Notes: generated from the sequence alone by a model not told the origin. 33,333 nt of DNA from JALYNX01 sp035292605 (GCA_035292605.1 DATDPT010000018.1:1-33333), one strand, 5' to 3'; numbered from the stretch's first letter, positions 7,643 to 16,110 are shown. Made by a program: numbers and translations.

Positions 7643-9828
7643 GACAGGTCAACGCCGGTGGCGGCTTCCCTGCCATCTTCTACACCTGGCGCAAGGCCCG
7701 GGAAGCGGGCGGAGTCCGCAGTCTCTACAAGGCACTGCGGTCGAAAAACGCCTGCAAGACATGTGCACTCGGGATGGGAGGCCAACTCGGCGGCATGGTC
7801 AACGAAAAGGGCCACTTCCCCGAGGTCTGCAAGAAGTCGATCCAGGCGATGACCGCCGACATGCAGGGGGCGGTGCTGCCCAACTTCTTCACGCGCTTCG
7901 ACCTCGAACAGCTCCGTGCCTTCACCCCGAGGGAGCTGGAAGCCGCTGGTCGCCTCACCCAACCGCTCTATGCCGGACCGATCGACCTCCGATATCGGGT
8001 CATCTCCTGGGACGAGGCCATGTTGCGGATCGGGTCCAGGATGAAGGCAACCGATCCCCGGGAAGCTTTCTTCTACACCAGCGGGCGCTCCTCGAACGAG
8101 GCCGGATTCCTGCTCCAACTCCTGGCACGGATCTACGGGACCAACAACGTCAACAACTGCTCTTTCTACTGCCATCAGGCCTCCGGCGTGGGCCTGGCCA
8201 GCGTCACCGGCTCGGGAACCGCCACTGTCGAGCTTGGTGACCTCGAAGGGCTGGGCAAGGACGACGTGGTCTTTCTGATCGGCGCCAACCCCGCATCGAA
8301 TCACCCTCGTCTCATGACCTCACTCACCCATCTCAAACGGCGCGGGGGCCGGATTGTCGTCGTCAATCCTCTGCGGGAGACCGGTCTGGTCCGATTCAGG
8401 GTCCCCTCGGATGTCAGAAGCCTCTTCTTCGGCAGCAGAATCGCCGACGAGTACGTGCAGCCGCATATCGGAGGCGACATCGCCTTTCTCTCCGGGGTGA
8501 CAAAGCGCGTCATCGAGTTGGGGGCCGTCGACGAGGGGTTCGTCACCAACAACACCGAGGGATTCGACGAGTTCAGACAGTCACTCGAGATGCTCAATTG
8601 GGACGAGATCATCGAACGGTCGGGTGTCTCCTGGGAGACGATCGACCGGATCGCCACGCTGTATGCCGCCGCGACCAATGCCGTGTTCTGTTGGGCGATG
8701 GGCATCACTCATCACGAGCACGGGGTGCACAACGTCCAGGCCATCGCCAACCTTGCGATGACCCGGGGCATGTTGGGCCGCCCTAATCGTGGCCTTCTCC
8801 CGCTTAGGGGCCATTCCAACGTCCAAGGGATCGGCTCGATGGCCGTGACCCCCAAGGTCAAGGATGCGGTGTTCCACGCTCTCGAGGCGGAGTTCGGGGT
8901 CACCCTCCCCACCGAGCCCGGTCTCGACACCATGGCATGTGTGGTCAGAGCCTCAGAAGGCGGCGTCAGGTTCGGGTTGTGCCTCGGTGGCAATCTCTAC
9001 GGCTCAAACCCCGACGCGGAGTTCGCCACCAGGGCCATGGGCTCGATAGACATGGTCGTCTATCTGTCCACGACTCTGAACACCGGTCACGCCTGGGGCC
9101 GGGGCAAGGAGACGATCATCCTTCCGGTCCTGGCTCGGGACGAAGAGCCGCAACCGACGACCCAGGAGTCGATGTTCAACTACGTGCGACTCTCCGATGG
9201 CGGGCCGGCCCGCCATCGAGGACCGCGAGCCGAGGTCGCCGTGATCGCCGACATCGGAAAAAAGGTGACCGACAACGAAGTGCTCGACTGGGACTCGATG
9301 CGCCGTTACGGCCGGATCCGGGAGGCCATCGCCAAGGTGATCCCCGGCTACCGGGCGATCGGTCAGATCGAAGAGACCAAACAGGAGTTCCAGATCGAGG
9401 GCCGGACCTTCCACGAGGGCGCCTTCCCCACCGAGTCCGGGCGTGCCCGCTTCCACGTCGTCGACCTGCCGCAGCTGGCGGGAGGCAACGGCCATCTCCG
9501 ATTGATGACTGTTCGCAGTGAGGGCCAGTTCAACACCGTGGTCTACGAGGATTACGACCTCTACCGGGGACAGGACCGGCGAGACGTGATCATGATGAGC
9601 CCGGTCGACATGGAACGGCTCGGGCTGAGCGTTGATCAGCAAGTCACCGTGGTCAGCGATACGGGTCGGATGCACGGTTTGCTGACCCGCCCGATCGACA
9701 TTCGTCCCGGCAACACGGTGATGTACTACCCGGAAGCCAACGCCCTGGTCCCCCGCACCGTCGACCCGGCCTCGAAGACGCCAGCTTTCAAGGGAACGCT
9801 GATCACGGTGGAGGTCCCCTCCCCGTAA
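7639..9828 (+). CDS. YdeP/FdhF-family molybdopterin oxidoreductase
   Basis: This 729-residue protein is close in length and sequence to E. coli YdeP (TIGR01701, molybdopterin-dependent oxidoreductase alpha subunit), not to canonical formate dehydrogenase. The N-terminus has C39, C42 and C64 (CKTCALGMGG...C), the reduced Fe-S motif of this family. Next come LEAAGRLTQPL, FYTSGRSSNEA and NNCSFYCHQASGVGL, where C178-H179 align with the Mo-ligand Sec/Cys-His pair of FdhF. Further on are IGANPASNHPR, GITHHEHGVHNVQ, PLRGHSNVQG and a C-terminal dinucleotide-binding domain (TVRSEGQFNTVVY; YYPEANALVPR). YdeP promotes acid resistance in E. coli, but its biochemical substrate is not established. No partner subunit or FdhD-type sulfurtransferase gene is adjacent. 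ATG 7639 fits the start of homology; the spacing upstream gives no clear SD. Confidence 0.9.
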   Translation: MRQVNAGGGFPAIFYTWRKAREAGGVRSLYKALRSKNACKTCALGMGGQLGGMVNEKGHFPEVCKKSIQAMTADMQGAVLPNFFTRFDLEQLRAFTPRELEAAGRLTQPLYAGPIDLRYRVISWDEAMLRIGSRMKATDPREAFFYTSGRSSNEAGFLLQLLARIYGTNNVNNCSFYCHQASGVGLASVTGSGTATVELGDLEGLGKDDVVFLIGANPASNHPRLMTSLTHLKRRGGRIVVVNPLRETGLVRFRVPSDVRSLFFGSRIADEYVQPHIGGDIAFLSGVTKRVIELGAVDEGFVTNNTEGFDEFRQSLEMLNWDEIIERSGVSWETIDRIATLYAAATNAVFCWAMGITHHEHGVHNVQAIANLAMTRGMLGRPNRGLLPLRGHSNVQGIGSMAVTPKVKDAVFHALEAEFGVTLPTEPGLDTMACVVRASEGGVRFGLCLGGNLYGSNPDAEFATRAMGSIDMVVYLSTTLNTGHAWGRGKETIILPVLARDEEPQPTTQESMFNYVRLSDGGPARHRGPRAEVAVIADIGKKVTDNEVLDWDSMRRYGRIREAIAKVIPGYRAIGQIEETKQEFQIEGRTFHEGAFPTESGRARFHVVDLPQLAGGNGHLRLMTVRSEGQFNTVVYEDYDLYRGQDRRDVIMMSPVDMERLGLSVDQQVTVVSDTGRMHGLLTRPIDIRPGNTVMYYPEANALVPRTVDPASKTPAFKGTLITVEVPSP

Positions 9829-9890
9829 TTGGGTTGGGCAGGGGTCATATACGGACCTGTGGCTCCCAATTACGTGGGGGTAGGACCCCC
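9824..9890. terminator. Inverted repeats between convergent genes
   Basis: A perfect 10-bp inverted repeat (CGTAATTGGG, 9824-9833; CCCAATTACG, 9865-9874) spans the stop codon of the YdeP-like gene with a 31-nt spacer. Directly after it, GGGGGT (9876-9881) pairs with ACCCCC (9885-9890) over a 3-nt loop. The minus-strand RDD gene ends at 9890. They may act as a two-way terminator, though no T run follows either hairpin. Confidence 0.4.
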
Positions 9891-10957
9891 TAGCCTGACC
9901 CCCGCCGTTCCAACCAGTCGGCAAGCGGGCTCGGCATTTGGGCGGCTCGGCTCCCCCAGTCGTAAACCACGGCCGATCCGGCGAAATGGTCGTGCCACGC
10001 ACGCCGCTCCCTACCCCACACGATCCCGAACAACCCGAGCCCGAGCACGGCGATGCTGATCGGAAAGGTCAGGGTCCGGATCAACGCCCGGTTCCCGTGG
10101 AGCGCAACCGTCCCGTCAGAGCCCACGACCCGAAGTCCCAGCACGGTCTTGCCGATGGTCTTCCCGAAGACGGTTAGAGACAGCCATACATAGAGGAACG
10201 CCCACATCCCTAGGCCGATCGCATACCAGACACCGGTATCCGGGATCGTGAGCGAGCCTCCGGAAAGGAGGTCCACCAGGAATCTGATGACACTCACGAT
10301 CACCGTGAACCCCGTGGTCACGACAAACACATCGAGCATCACGGCCAGAAGCCGGGTCACCGGCCCCGCGTAACGGCCGGTCTTCACCGTGCCCGGCTCG
10401 CCTTCCTTTCCCACTCCCGACTGGATTCTGGCCTCGACCTTCTCGTCGACCCATGCCGTCAATTGGCCCGGGCCGTCCGGATACTGGTTCGGGTCACGGC
10501 CCACGAGCCGATTCAACCCGCGGAAGGTGATCTCGTCGATTCCGACAATCGGCTTGCGAAACAGATCCAGCGCCGACCCGGTGAGATGACCGGTGCTCTC
10601 GGCAACGATCTCGGGGATTCCCGCCCGTTCCACGATGGCCTGTACGTCGACGCGAGCCATCAACGCGTCGATGTCGGCACGGGCGAGCAGGGCGTCGATG
10701 TCGACCCGGTCGAGCAGGCTATTCACATCCACCCGGTCGAGCAGTGAGTTGACGTCGATCCGTTCGAGAAGTGCGTTGACGTCGACCAGGTCGAGGACCA
10801 TGTCGGGCTGAACCACCTCCAGAACTCGCTCGCTGGCGCCGCGCGCCATGCGAGTGAGGAGGCTCTGGTGGTCGGGCTCGGCAACCGGCTCCGATGGCAA
10901 TTCGGGATCGCCCTCATTCTCAGGGTCGGGCTCGATCGCGGGGCCGGGCTCACTCAC
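9890..10957 (-). CDS. RDD-family membrane protein with 9-residue repeats
   Basis: This 355-residue protein has three parts. Residues 1-50 are acidic and Pro-rich. Residues 59-121 are seven tandem 9-residue units of the form D-[VI]-[ND]-[AS]-L-L-x-R-[VA], decaying toward the end. The C-terminal half (about 200-345) is an RDD domain with hydrophobic segments near 205-232, 240-265 and 295-318, and the conserved FGKTIGKTVLGLRVV and WHDHFAGSAVVY motifs. RDD domains are small membrane modules found in transporters of unclear role; some act as ion antiporters. The repeats would form an amphipathic, charged cytoplasmic solenoid or helix. Start GTG 10957 has no SD but has TAGCGT 7 nt upstream, so the mRNA is probably leaderless. 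It is convergent with the YdeP-like gene and lies just downstream of ilvD on the same strand. Function unknown. Confidence 0.85.
   Translation of the reverse strand: MSEPGPAIEPDPENEGDPELPSEPVAEPDHQSLLTRMARGASERVLEVVQPDMVLDLVDVNALLERIDVNSLLDRVDVNSLLDRVDIDALLARADIDALMARVDVQAIVERAGIPEIVAESTGHLTGSALDLFRKPIVGIDEITFRGLNRLVGRDPNQYPDGPGQLTAWVDEKVEARIQSGVGKEGEPGTVKTGRYAGPVTRLLAVMLDVFVVTTGFTVIVSVIRFLVDLLSGGSLTIPDTGVWYAIGLGMWAFLYVWLSLTVFGKTIGKTVLGLRVVGSDGTVALHGNRALIRTLTFPISIAVLGLGLFGIVWGRERRAWHDHFAGSAVVYDWGSRAAQMPSPLADWLERRGSG
10595..10783 (-). repeat. Seven tandem 27-bp coding repeats (9-residue units)
   Basis: Within the RDD gene, residues 59-121 read as seven consecutive 9-residue units. The first is DVNALLERI, units two and three are identical (DVNSLLDRV), and the last (GIPEIVAES) is strongly diverged. 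At the DNA level units two and three are nearly the same, which suggests expansion by slippage or recombination. Confidence 0.8.
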
Positions 10958-10964
10958 AGGGGAA

Positions 10965-10970
10965 ACGCTA
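10965..10970 (-). promoter_or_regulatory. -10 element of the RDD gene (leaderless)
   Basis: Read on the minus strand, TAGCGT is followed by exactly 7 nt (TTCCCCT) and then the GTG start at 10957. No SD is present. The spacing matches that at the FAD oxidoreductase and GH13 genes. Confidence 0.45.
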
Positions 10971-10994
10971 CCCGGGCGAGCACAGGGAGGTTGT

Positions 10995-12662
10995 TCAGCC
11001 GGTCACGGCGCCGGACCCCGCCGATCCGACCAGCCGGGCATATTTGGCCAGCGCCCCGGTCTCGTACCGGGCCGGATGTGGCGACCACCCCGCGGCGCGC
11101 CGGGCCAGAGTCTCGTCGTCCACCAGCACGTCGAGCCGGCGACCCGGCAGATCGACCCTGACCCGATCACCCTCTTCGACCAACCCGATCGGCCCGCCGA
11201 CCTCGGATTCGGGTGCGACGTGACCTATGCAGAGCCCGGTTGTGCCACCTGAGAAGCGCCCGTCGGTTATCAACATCACGTCCTTGCCCAGACCTGCCCC
11301 TTTGATGCCGGCGGTTATCTGGAGCATCTCCCGCATCCCGGGCCCACCTTTGGGGCCCTCGGTGCGGATCACCACCACGTCACCGTGCTTGATCTGATGA
11401 TGGAACAAGGATTCGAGGGCGCTTTGCTCTCCTTCGAAGACCCGAGCCGGCCCTTCGAAGGTGTCGAAGTCGATCCCAGCCACCTTCACCACCGCTCCCT
11501 CGGGTGCCAGGTTGCCGTGGAGAACCGCGATCCCACCCTGTGGGGCGAGTGGGGCGGAGGGCGAAGCGATCACGTCCTGATCACCGGGAAAAGAGACGTC
11601 CTTCAGGTTCTCGGCCATGGTGGAGCCGGTCACGGTCAGCACCTCCCCCTGCAACAGCCCCTCGTCGAGCAGGGCCTTCAGGATCACGGGCACCCCACCA
11701 ATCCGGTCCAGATCCACCATGTGATAGCGGCCGAAGGGCTTGAGATCACCGAGATGGGGAGTCGCCCGCGAGATGCGATCGAAGTCTTCGAGGTCGAGCT
11801 CGACGCCCGCCTCTTTCGCAATGGCCAGAAGATGGAGGACTGCGTTGGTCGAGCCCCCGAGCGCCATCACCGCGGTCACCGCGTTCTCAAACGCCGGTCT
11901 GGTCATGATCTGGCGGGGGCGGATGTCGGCGTCGAGAAGCCTCATTACGGCCTCACCGGAGCGGCGCGCGTAGTCGGCAAGGCGTGGATCGACAGCCGGG
12001 ACCGCGGCGGACCCGGGGAGGGAGAGTCCGAGAGCCTCCCCTACCGCGGCCATGGTGTTGGCCGTGAACATCCCGGCACAAGACCCGGCACCGGGACAGG
12101 CGGCTCGCTCGATGGCGAGCAGCTCGTCGGAAGTTATCCTCCCCTCCGACTCCGAGCCGATCCCCTCGAACACGTCAACGATCGAGATGTCCCGCCCCTT
12201 GTAGCGCCCGGGCAGACTCGACCCGCCGTAGAGGAACACAGCAGGGAGATTGAGACGGGCCGCCGCCATCATCATCCCCGGAAGCGACTTGTCACATCCT
12301 GCGATGGCAACCAGGGCGTCGAAACGCTCCGCATGCATCACCAACTCCACCGAGTCGGCGATGACCTCCCGCGAGACCAGCGATGCCCGCATCCCCTCGT
12401 GACCCATCGAAATCCCGTCGGATACGGCGATGGTGGAGAAGATCATCCCGACACCACCGGTGTCGGTAACTCCGGCCTTGGCGTGACGTGACAGCTCGGG
12501 ACCGGTGAGATTGCATGGAGTGACCTCGTTCCCGGCCGAGACGACGCCCACCTGTGGCTTGGTGAAGTCCTCCTCGGTGAGCCCGACCGCCCGCAACATG
12601 GCGCGGGCTCCGGCCTTGGCTGCGCCTTCGGTGACTTCCTGGGATCTGATCTTGGTTGACAT
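10995..12662 (-). CDS. ilvD: Dihydroxy-acid dehydratase
   Basis: This 555-residue enzyme dehydrates 2,3-dihydroxy-isovalerate and 2,3-dihydroxy-3-methylvalerate to the 2-keto acids of valine and isoleucine synthesis. The Fe-S ligands are all present: C50 (TPCNLTGPELSRH), C123 (GCDKSLPGMM) and C195 (CPGAGSCAGMFTANTM). The C-terminal domain shows ITDGRFSGGTTGLCIGHVAPE. ATG 12662 is chosen because homology begins at MSTKIRSQEVTEG; the frame extends upstream to 12731, but that would overlap ilvC. A TAGGAT -10-like element ends 10 nt before the ATG, so the leader would be very short. The gene is divergent from ilvC, the preceding enzyme of the pathway, so both probably share a control region of about 62 bp. 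Confidence 0.97.
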   Translation of the reverse strand: MSTKIRSQEVTEGAAKAGARAMLRAVGLTEEDFTKPQVGVVSAGNEVTPCNLTGPELSRHAKAGVTDTGGVGMIFSTIAVSDGISMGHEGMRASLVSREVIADSVELVMHAERFDALVAIAGCDKSLPGMMMAAARLNLPAVFLYGGSSLPGRYKGRDISIVDVFEGIGSESEGRITSDELLAIERAACPGAGSCAGMFTANTMAAVGEALGLSLPGSAAVPAVDPRLADYARRSGEAVMRLLDADIRPRQIMTRPAFENAVTAVMALGGSTNAVLHLLAIAKEAGVELDLEDFDRISRATPHLGDLKPFGRYHMVDLDRIGGVPVILKALLDEGLLQGEVLTVTGSTMAENLKDVSFPGDQDVIASPSAPLAPQGGIAVLHGNLAPEGAVVKVAGIDFDTFEGPARVFEGEQSALESLFHHQIKHGDVVVIRTEGPKGGPGMREMLQITAGIKGAGLGKDVMLITDGRFSGGTTGLCIGHVAPESEVGGPIGLVEEGDRVRVDLPGRRLDVLVDDETLARRAAGWSPHPARYETGALAKYARLVGSAGSGAVTG

Positions 12663-12724
12663 CTCGCGAGGAATCCTAAGGAGTCGGGTTTGGTCGCGAA
12701 CTGAAACCGACCACAATTCGTTCC
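12663..12724. promoter_or_regulatory. Divergent ilvD/ilvC control region
   Basis: The 62 bp between the two starts hold TAGGAT on the minus strand, 10 nt before the ilvD ATG. On the plus strand CACAAT (12712-12717) lies exactly 7 nt before the ilvC ATG, with TTGGTC (12690-12695) as a weak -35. No leader peptide or terminator hairpin is visible, unlike the ilvBN locus. Confidence 0.4.
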
Positions 12725-13729
12725 ATGGCAACGATCTACTACGACTCCGACAGCGATCTCGGCCTCATCCAGGGCAAGAGGGTGGCCGTGATCGGTTATG
12801 GCAGCCAGGGCCACGCCCATGCCCTCAACCTCAAGGAATCCGGGGTCGAGGTGGTCGTCGGTCTCAGGGCGGGATCGAAGCGGGTGGCAGAGGCAGAGGC
12901 CGCCGGTTTGACCGTCATGGACCCAGCCGACGCCGCGGCCTGGGCCAATGTCGTGATGATGCTCGTGCCCGATCAGGTCATGGGAAACATCTACCGCGAG
13001 TCGATCGCACCCCATCTGCAGTCGGGTGACACCCTCCTGTTCGCTCACGGATTCAACATCCATTTCGGGGAGATCACCCCGCCCGACGACATCGACGTCG
13101 CCATGGTCGCGCCCAAGGGCCCCGGTCATCTGGTGAGACGAACCTATGAGCAGGGATCCGGCACCCCGTGCCTGCTCGCCGTGCACCGCGATCCATCAGG
13201 TCAGGCCCATGACCTCGCCCTCTCCTATGCCTGTGCCATTGGTGGCGGCAGGGCCGGGATCCTGGAGACGACCTTCAAGGAAGAGACCGAGACCGATCTC
13301 TTCGGGGAACAGGTCATCCTCTGCGGTGGGGTCTCCGAGCTGATCAAGGCCTCCTTCGAGACCCTGGTCGAGGCGGGTTACCAACCGGAGTCGGCTTATT
13401 TCGAGACGCTCCACGAGCTCAAGCTGATCGTCGACCTGCTCTTTGAGGGAGGTTTGTCGTGGATGCGCTACTCCGTCTCGGACACTGCCGAGTACGGGGA
13501 CTACACCCGCGGAAAGCGGATCATCACCGAGGAAACCCGCCAGGCCATGAAGGAAACCCTGAAAGAGATCCAGTCAGGTGCTTTCGCCCACGAGTGGATG
13601 GCTCAGGCCCGTGAAGGAGCTCCCTTCCTGTTGGAGCAGAGGGCGTTGAACCAGGCCCACCAGATCGAGCAGGTGGGCAAAGAGCTGCGGACGATGATGC
13701 CGTTCTTGGAGCCAAAGACCGTCCCCTGA
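12725..13729 (+). CDS. ilvC: Ketol-acid reductoisomerase, class I
   Basis: This 334-residue enzyme converts 2-acetolactate or 2-aceto-2-hydroxybutyrate to the dihydroxy acids by Mg-dependent alkyl migration and NADPH reduction. The short length is that of class I enzymes. The N-terminal Rossmann domain has GYGSQGHAHALNLKESG (24-40) and a coenzyme loop with R48, S51, K52 and R53, which favours NADPH. The middle shows APKGPGHLVRRTYEQGSGTP. The knotted C-terminal domain has the metal-binding DLFGEQVILCGG and ETLHELKLIVDLLFEGG motifs. The start is ATG 12725 with no SD and a -10-like element 7 nt upstream. It is divergent from ilvD. Confidence 0.97.
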   Translation: MATIYYDSDSDLGLIQGKRVAVIGYGSQGHAHALNLKESGVEVVVGLRAGSKRVAEAEAAGLTVMDPADAAAWANVVMMLVPDQVMGNIYRESIAPHLQSGDTLLFAHGFNIHFGEITPPDDIDVAMVAPKGPGHLVRRTYEQGSGTPCLLAVHRDPSGQAHDLALSYACAIGGGRAGILETTFKEETETDLFGEQVILCGGVSELIKASFETLVEAGYQPESAYFETLHELKLIVDLLFEGGLSWMRYSVSDTAEYGDYTRGKRIITEETRQAMKETLKEIQSGAFAHEWMAQAREGAPFLLEQRALNQAHQIEQVGKELRTMMPFLEPKTVP

Positions 13730-13744
13730 TCTCAACCGGTCCCG

Positions 13745-13777
13745 GGAGGAAGGCAAGCTCAAGCCGGTCCTTCCTCC
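13745..13777. repeat. 9-bp inverted repeat at the ilvC 3' end
   Basis: GGAGGAAGG (13745-13753) and CCTTCCTCC (13769-13777) pair over a 15-nt loop between ilvC and the convergent NTF2-like gene, overlapping that gene's last codons. No T run follows, so it is at best a weak terminator. Confidence 0.3.
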
Positions 13778-14121
13778 TCGATATACCACTCGGTGAAGTC
13801 GCGACATCGGCCGTCGGGTGCGAATCGGATCACAAAGAGATTGCGAAAGGTCGCGGGTGGGTCGAAATAGGTGGTGGCGCCGGTGATCACCGCCAGCTCG
13901 TCGTTTTCGACCAGCGGCAGCCATTCGAAGTCCCAGTTGTCCTCTTGGTCGTCTCTCTCCAGCCAGAAATCGATGATCTCCTCGATCCCGTGACGTTCCC
14001 CCTCCGCGGTCTGCGGGTCGTACACCGCATCGGGGGTGAACAGCGTTGAGATCAGCCCCGGGTCGTTGCTGGCCCACGCCGCGACGTAGCCCTCCATCCA
14101 ATCATCGAGACGCTCACTCAT
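13759..14121 (-). CDS. NTF2-like/SnoaL-type small protein
   Basis: This 120-residue protein has the cone-shaped NTF2-like fold pattern. An N-terminal helix (WMEGYVAAWASNDPGLISTLFTPDAVY) is followed by a second helix (GIEEIIDFWLER) and four strands ending in FTEWYIEEE. Such proteins act as small-molecule isomerases, cyclases or polyketide-processing enzymes, or have no known role. No catalytic residues can be assigned. Its ATG (14119-14121) overlaps the end of the upstream GNAT gene by 8 nt, so it is translationally coupled and is the last gene of the minus-strand GH13 operon. Its link to sugar use is unclear. Confidence 0.75.
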   Translation of the reverse strand: MSERLDDWMEGYVAAWASNDPGLISTLFTPDAVYDPQTAEGERHGIEEIIDFWLERDDQEDNWDFEWLPLVENDELAVITGATTYFDPPATFRNLFVIRFAPDGRCRDFTEWYIEEEGPA

Positions 14122-14860
14122 GGGGCATCAGGGCGACCACCAGGGGTTCTTCTGAGACCACCCCGAAACCCTTGCTGCGAAAGAGAGCCAGGGAACCGGG
14201 AAACGCTCGTTCTCGGTCCGAGGGCTCCGCCACCGGGTACGCCTCGATGCGGGTGAACCCCATCGACCAGAGAAGGGAAACCGCCCCGTCAAGAAGATGG
14301 CTGGCGACGCCGTGGTCTCGATAGGGCGGGGCGATGGCGAAGCACACGATCGAACCGACGCCTTCGTCGCCGCTGCCCGTGGCAAAGCCCGGGAACTGGG
14401 CCCGGGCAGTGGCATTGCACCACCCGGCGAGTTTGCCGTCCACATAAGCCAGAACGCCGGTGGTCTCACCCGACGTGATCCTCGCCGCCTGATCGGCTCG
14501 GTTTTCCTGCCAGGTGCGATCACCCCAAACACCGTCAGAGTCACCGCCGACCGGGAAGAACATGCAATAGCAACCTGCCCAGGCCGGGTTACCCACGGTG
14601 GCCTCCGTGTCGAAGAAAGCGAGAACGTCGTCGAGTGTGTCTGGCCCAACCGCCCGGATCTCGACGCCCCCGATCCTTTCCAACCTCTCAGCCGGGCCAG
14701 TGAGACGATCCTCGGCCTCGAGATAGTTGCGGATTGAAGCCTCGGTCAAACCCAACTCGGGGTGGACGTCGTCGAAATGCGCCTTGACCAGCGGCACCAG
14801 CTCGTCGAGGTCGGCGGCCCCCGGCTCGGCCCCGCACGAACAGACGAACACCCGGCTCAT
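14114..14860 (-). CDS. GNAT acetyltransferase with N-terminal DUF1059-like domain
   Basis: This 248-residue protein has two parts. Residues 1-50 resemble DUF1059 small proteins: a short strand with C7 and C9 (FVCSCGAEP), a helix, then H28 and H33 (AHFDDVH), a possible metal-binding Cys-Cys-His-His set. Residues 65-248 are a GNAT domain. The acetyl-CoA-binding motif A is at about 170-190 (CFAIAPPYRDHGVASHLLDGAV, with R-D-H-G-V-A as the pyrophosphate loop), followed by FTRIEAYPV and LFRSKGFGVV. It probably acetylates a small molecule or antibiotic-like amine; the substrate is unknown. It starts 20 nt after the stop of the ATPase gene on the same strand and overlaps the next gene by 8 nt. The DUF1059 assignment is by motif only. 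Confidence 0.75.
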   Translation of the reverse strand: MSRVFVCSCGAEPGAADLDELVPLVKAHFDDVHPELGLTEASIRNYLEAEDRLTGPAERLERIGGVEIRAVGPDTLDDVLAFFDTEATVGNPAWAGCYCMFFPVGGDSDGVWGDRTWQENRADQAARITSGETTGVLAYVDGKLAGWCNATARAQFPGFATGSGDEGVGSIVCFAIAPPYRDHGVASHLLDGAVSLLWSMGFTRIEAYPVAEPSDRERAFPGSLALFRSKGFGVVSEEPLVVALMPHE

Positions 14861-14880
14861 CGGCTGTCGCCGGCCGGCGT

Positions 14881-16110
14881 CTAGACCTCGGTCGGCACTC
14901 GGAGCTCGGAGCCGATCCGGAGTCCGCTCTTCGGGTCGAAGAAATGGAGCTTGGCACAGTCGACTATCAGGTCGATTGTCTCGCCTCGATGCACCACAGC
15001 ATCGGGGCTGACCCGCGCGATGAAGTTGGTGGTGTCACCGAGTGTCGATGGGTCCTGACCGGTGTCGACGAGGAGCTCTTCGATGTCCGGGGTCAACACC
15101 GGCGGCCGGTTGACCGTGAAGTGCACGAACGTCTCGGCGCCGAGCATTTCGGTCACCTCGACGTTGGCGCGAATAGTCCGGTCCGGATCGGCTCCGGATA
15201 CAGATGCGGCCTCGAGGGAGTTGGGACGGATACCGATGACCATCTCTTCTTTCATGTGCCTCTCGATCCCGGGGTGGCTCTCGAGGGCGCGTTTGTCCAC
15301 CTTGATCCGGAAGTCGCCCGCCTGCGCCCAGATCTGATCACCCTCCGCCTCCAGATGCCCGTAGGACAGGTTCATTGAAGGGCTGCCGATGAACCCGGCC
15401 ACAAAGAGATTGTCGGGTCGGTCGAACAACTCGGTAGGAGCGCCGACCTGCTGGAGGTTGAAGGGGCGGGCCACTGACACCGGTCGCATCACTGCCACCC
15501 TGTCACCGAGCGTCATCGCCTCCGTCTGATCATGCGTGACGTAGACAGTGGTCGTTTCCAGCCTGGTGTGGAGACGCTCCAACTCTGCCCGCATCTGCAC
15601 CCGCAGCTTGGCGTCGAGGTTGGACAGGGGCTCGTCCATGAGGAACGCAGCCGGTTCGCGGACGATGGCGCGACCCATGGCGACCCGCTGACGTTGACCT
15701 CCGGAGAGCGCCTTGGGCTTGCGCTGGAGGTATTCACCGATTTCGAGGATGTCAGCTGCCTCATGTACCCGGCGCTCGATCTCCTCTTTCTTGAACTTCC
15801 TCAGCTTGAGCCCGAAGGCCATGTTGTCGAAGACCGACATATGGGGGTAGAGGGCGTAGTTCTGGAACACCATGGCGATATCGCGGTCCTTGGGAGCGAC
15901 ATCGTTGACCACTTTGTCTCCGATGGTGATCGTCCCTTCGGTGATCTCCTCCAGTCCGGCGATCATCCGCAATGCAGTCGTCTTGCCGCAACCGGAGGGA
16001 CCGACCAGGACGAGGAACTCCCCGTCGTGGATGGTCAGATCGAAGTCTCCAACGGCACGGGTGCCATCGGGATAGACCTTGCCGACTCCGTCGAGCGTTA
16101 TCTCAGCCAA
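14881..16110 (-). CDS. Sugar ABC transporter ATPase (MalK/MsmK/AglK type)
   Basis: This 409-residue ATPase energises carbohydrate uptake. It has Walker A GPSGCGKT (37-44), a Q-loop (VFQNYALYPHM), signature LSGGQRQR (135-142), Walker B FLMDEPLSNLD (156-166) and switch His193. The C-terminal OB/TOBE domain (about 240-409) is that of MalK-like proteins that serve several permeases. The extended tail (LRIGSELRVPTEV) makes it somewhat longer than MsmK. Start TTG 16110 is well supported by GGAGGAG 5 nt upstream; an ATG slightly upstream is in another frame. It follows the GH13 gene by 51 nt on the same strand. The AglE/F/G-like components, encoded divergently, lack their own ATPase, so this is the likely partner. 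Confidence 0.95.
   Translation of the reverse strand: MAEITLDGVGKVYPDGTRAVGDFDLTIHDGEFLVLVGPSGCGKTTALRMIAGLEEITEGTITIGDKVVNDVAPKDRDIAMVFQNYALYPHMSVFDNMAFGLKLRKFKKEEIERRVHEAADILEIGEYLQRKPKALSGGQRQRVAMGRAIVREPAAFLMDEPLSNLDAKLRVQMRAELERLHTRLETTTVYVTHDQTEAMTLGDRVAVMRPVSVARPFNLQQVGAPTELFDRPDNLFVAGFIGSPSMNLSYGHLEAEGDQIWAQAGDFRIKVDKRALESHPGIERHMKEEMVIGIRPNSLEAASVSGADPDRTIRANVEVTEMLGAETFVHFTVNRPPVLTPDIEELLVDTGQDPSTLGDTTNFIARVSPDAVVHRGETIDLIVDCAKLHFFDPKSGLRIGSELRVPTEV

Noticed and set aside
7639..9828. Naming the molybdopterin oxidoreductase as formate dehydrogenase
   Set aside because: It lacks the four-Cys cluster motif of FdhF and matches YdeP along its length. No formate-linked partner genes are adjacent.
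10595..10783. The repeat array as a CRISPR or other non-coding repeat
   Set aside because: Units are contiguous, in frame and conserved at the protein level, with no spacers.
11385..12491. A 368-codon open frame antisense to ilvD
   Set aside because: Low-complexity, Arg/Gly/His-rich translation without motifs. ilvD with its three cluster Cys residues explains the region.
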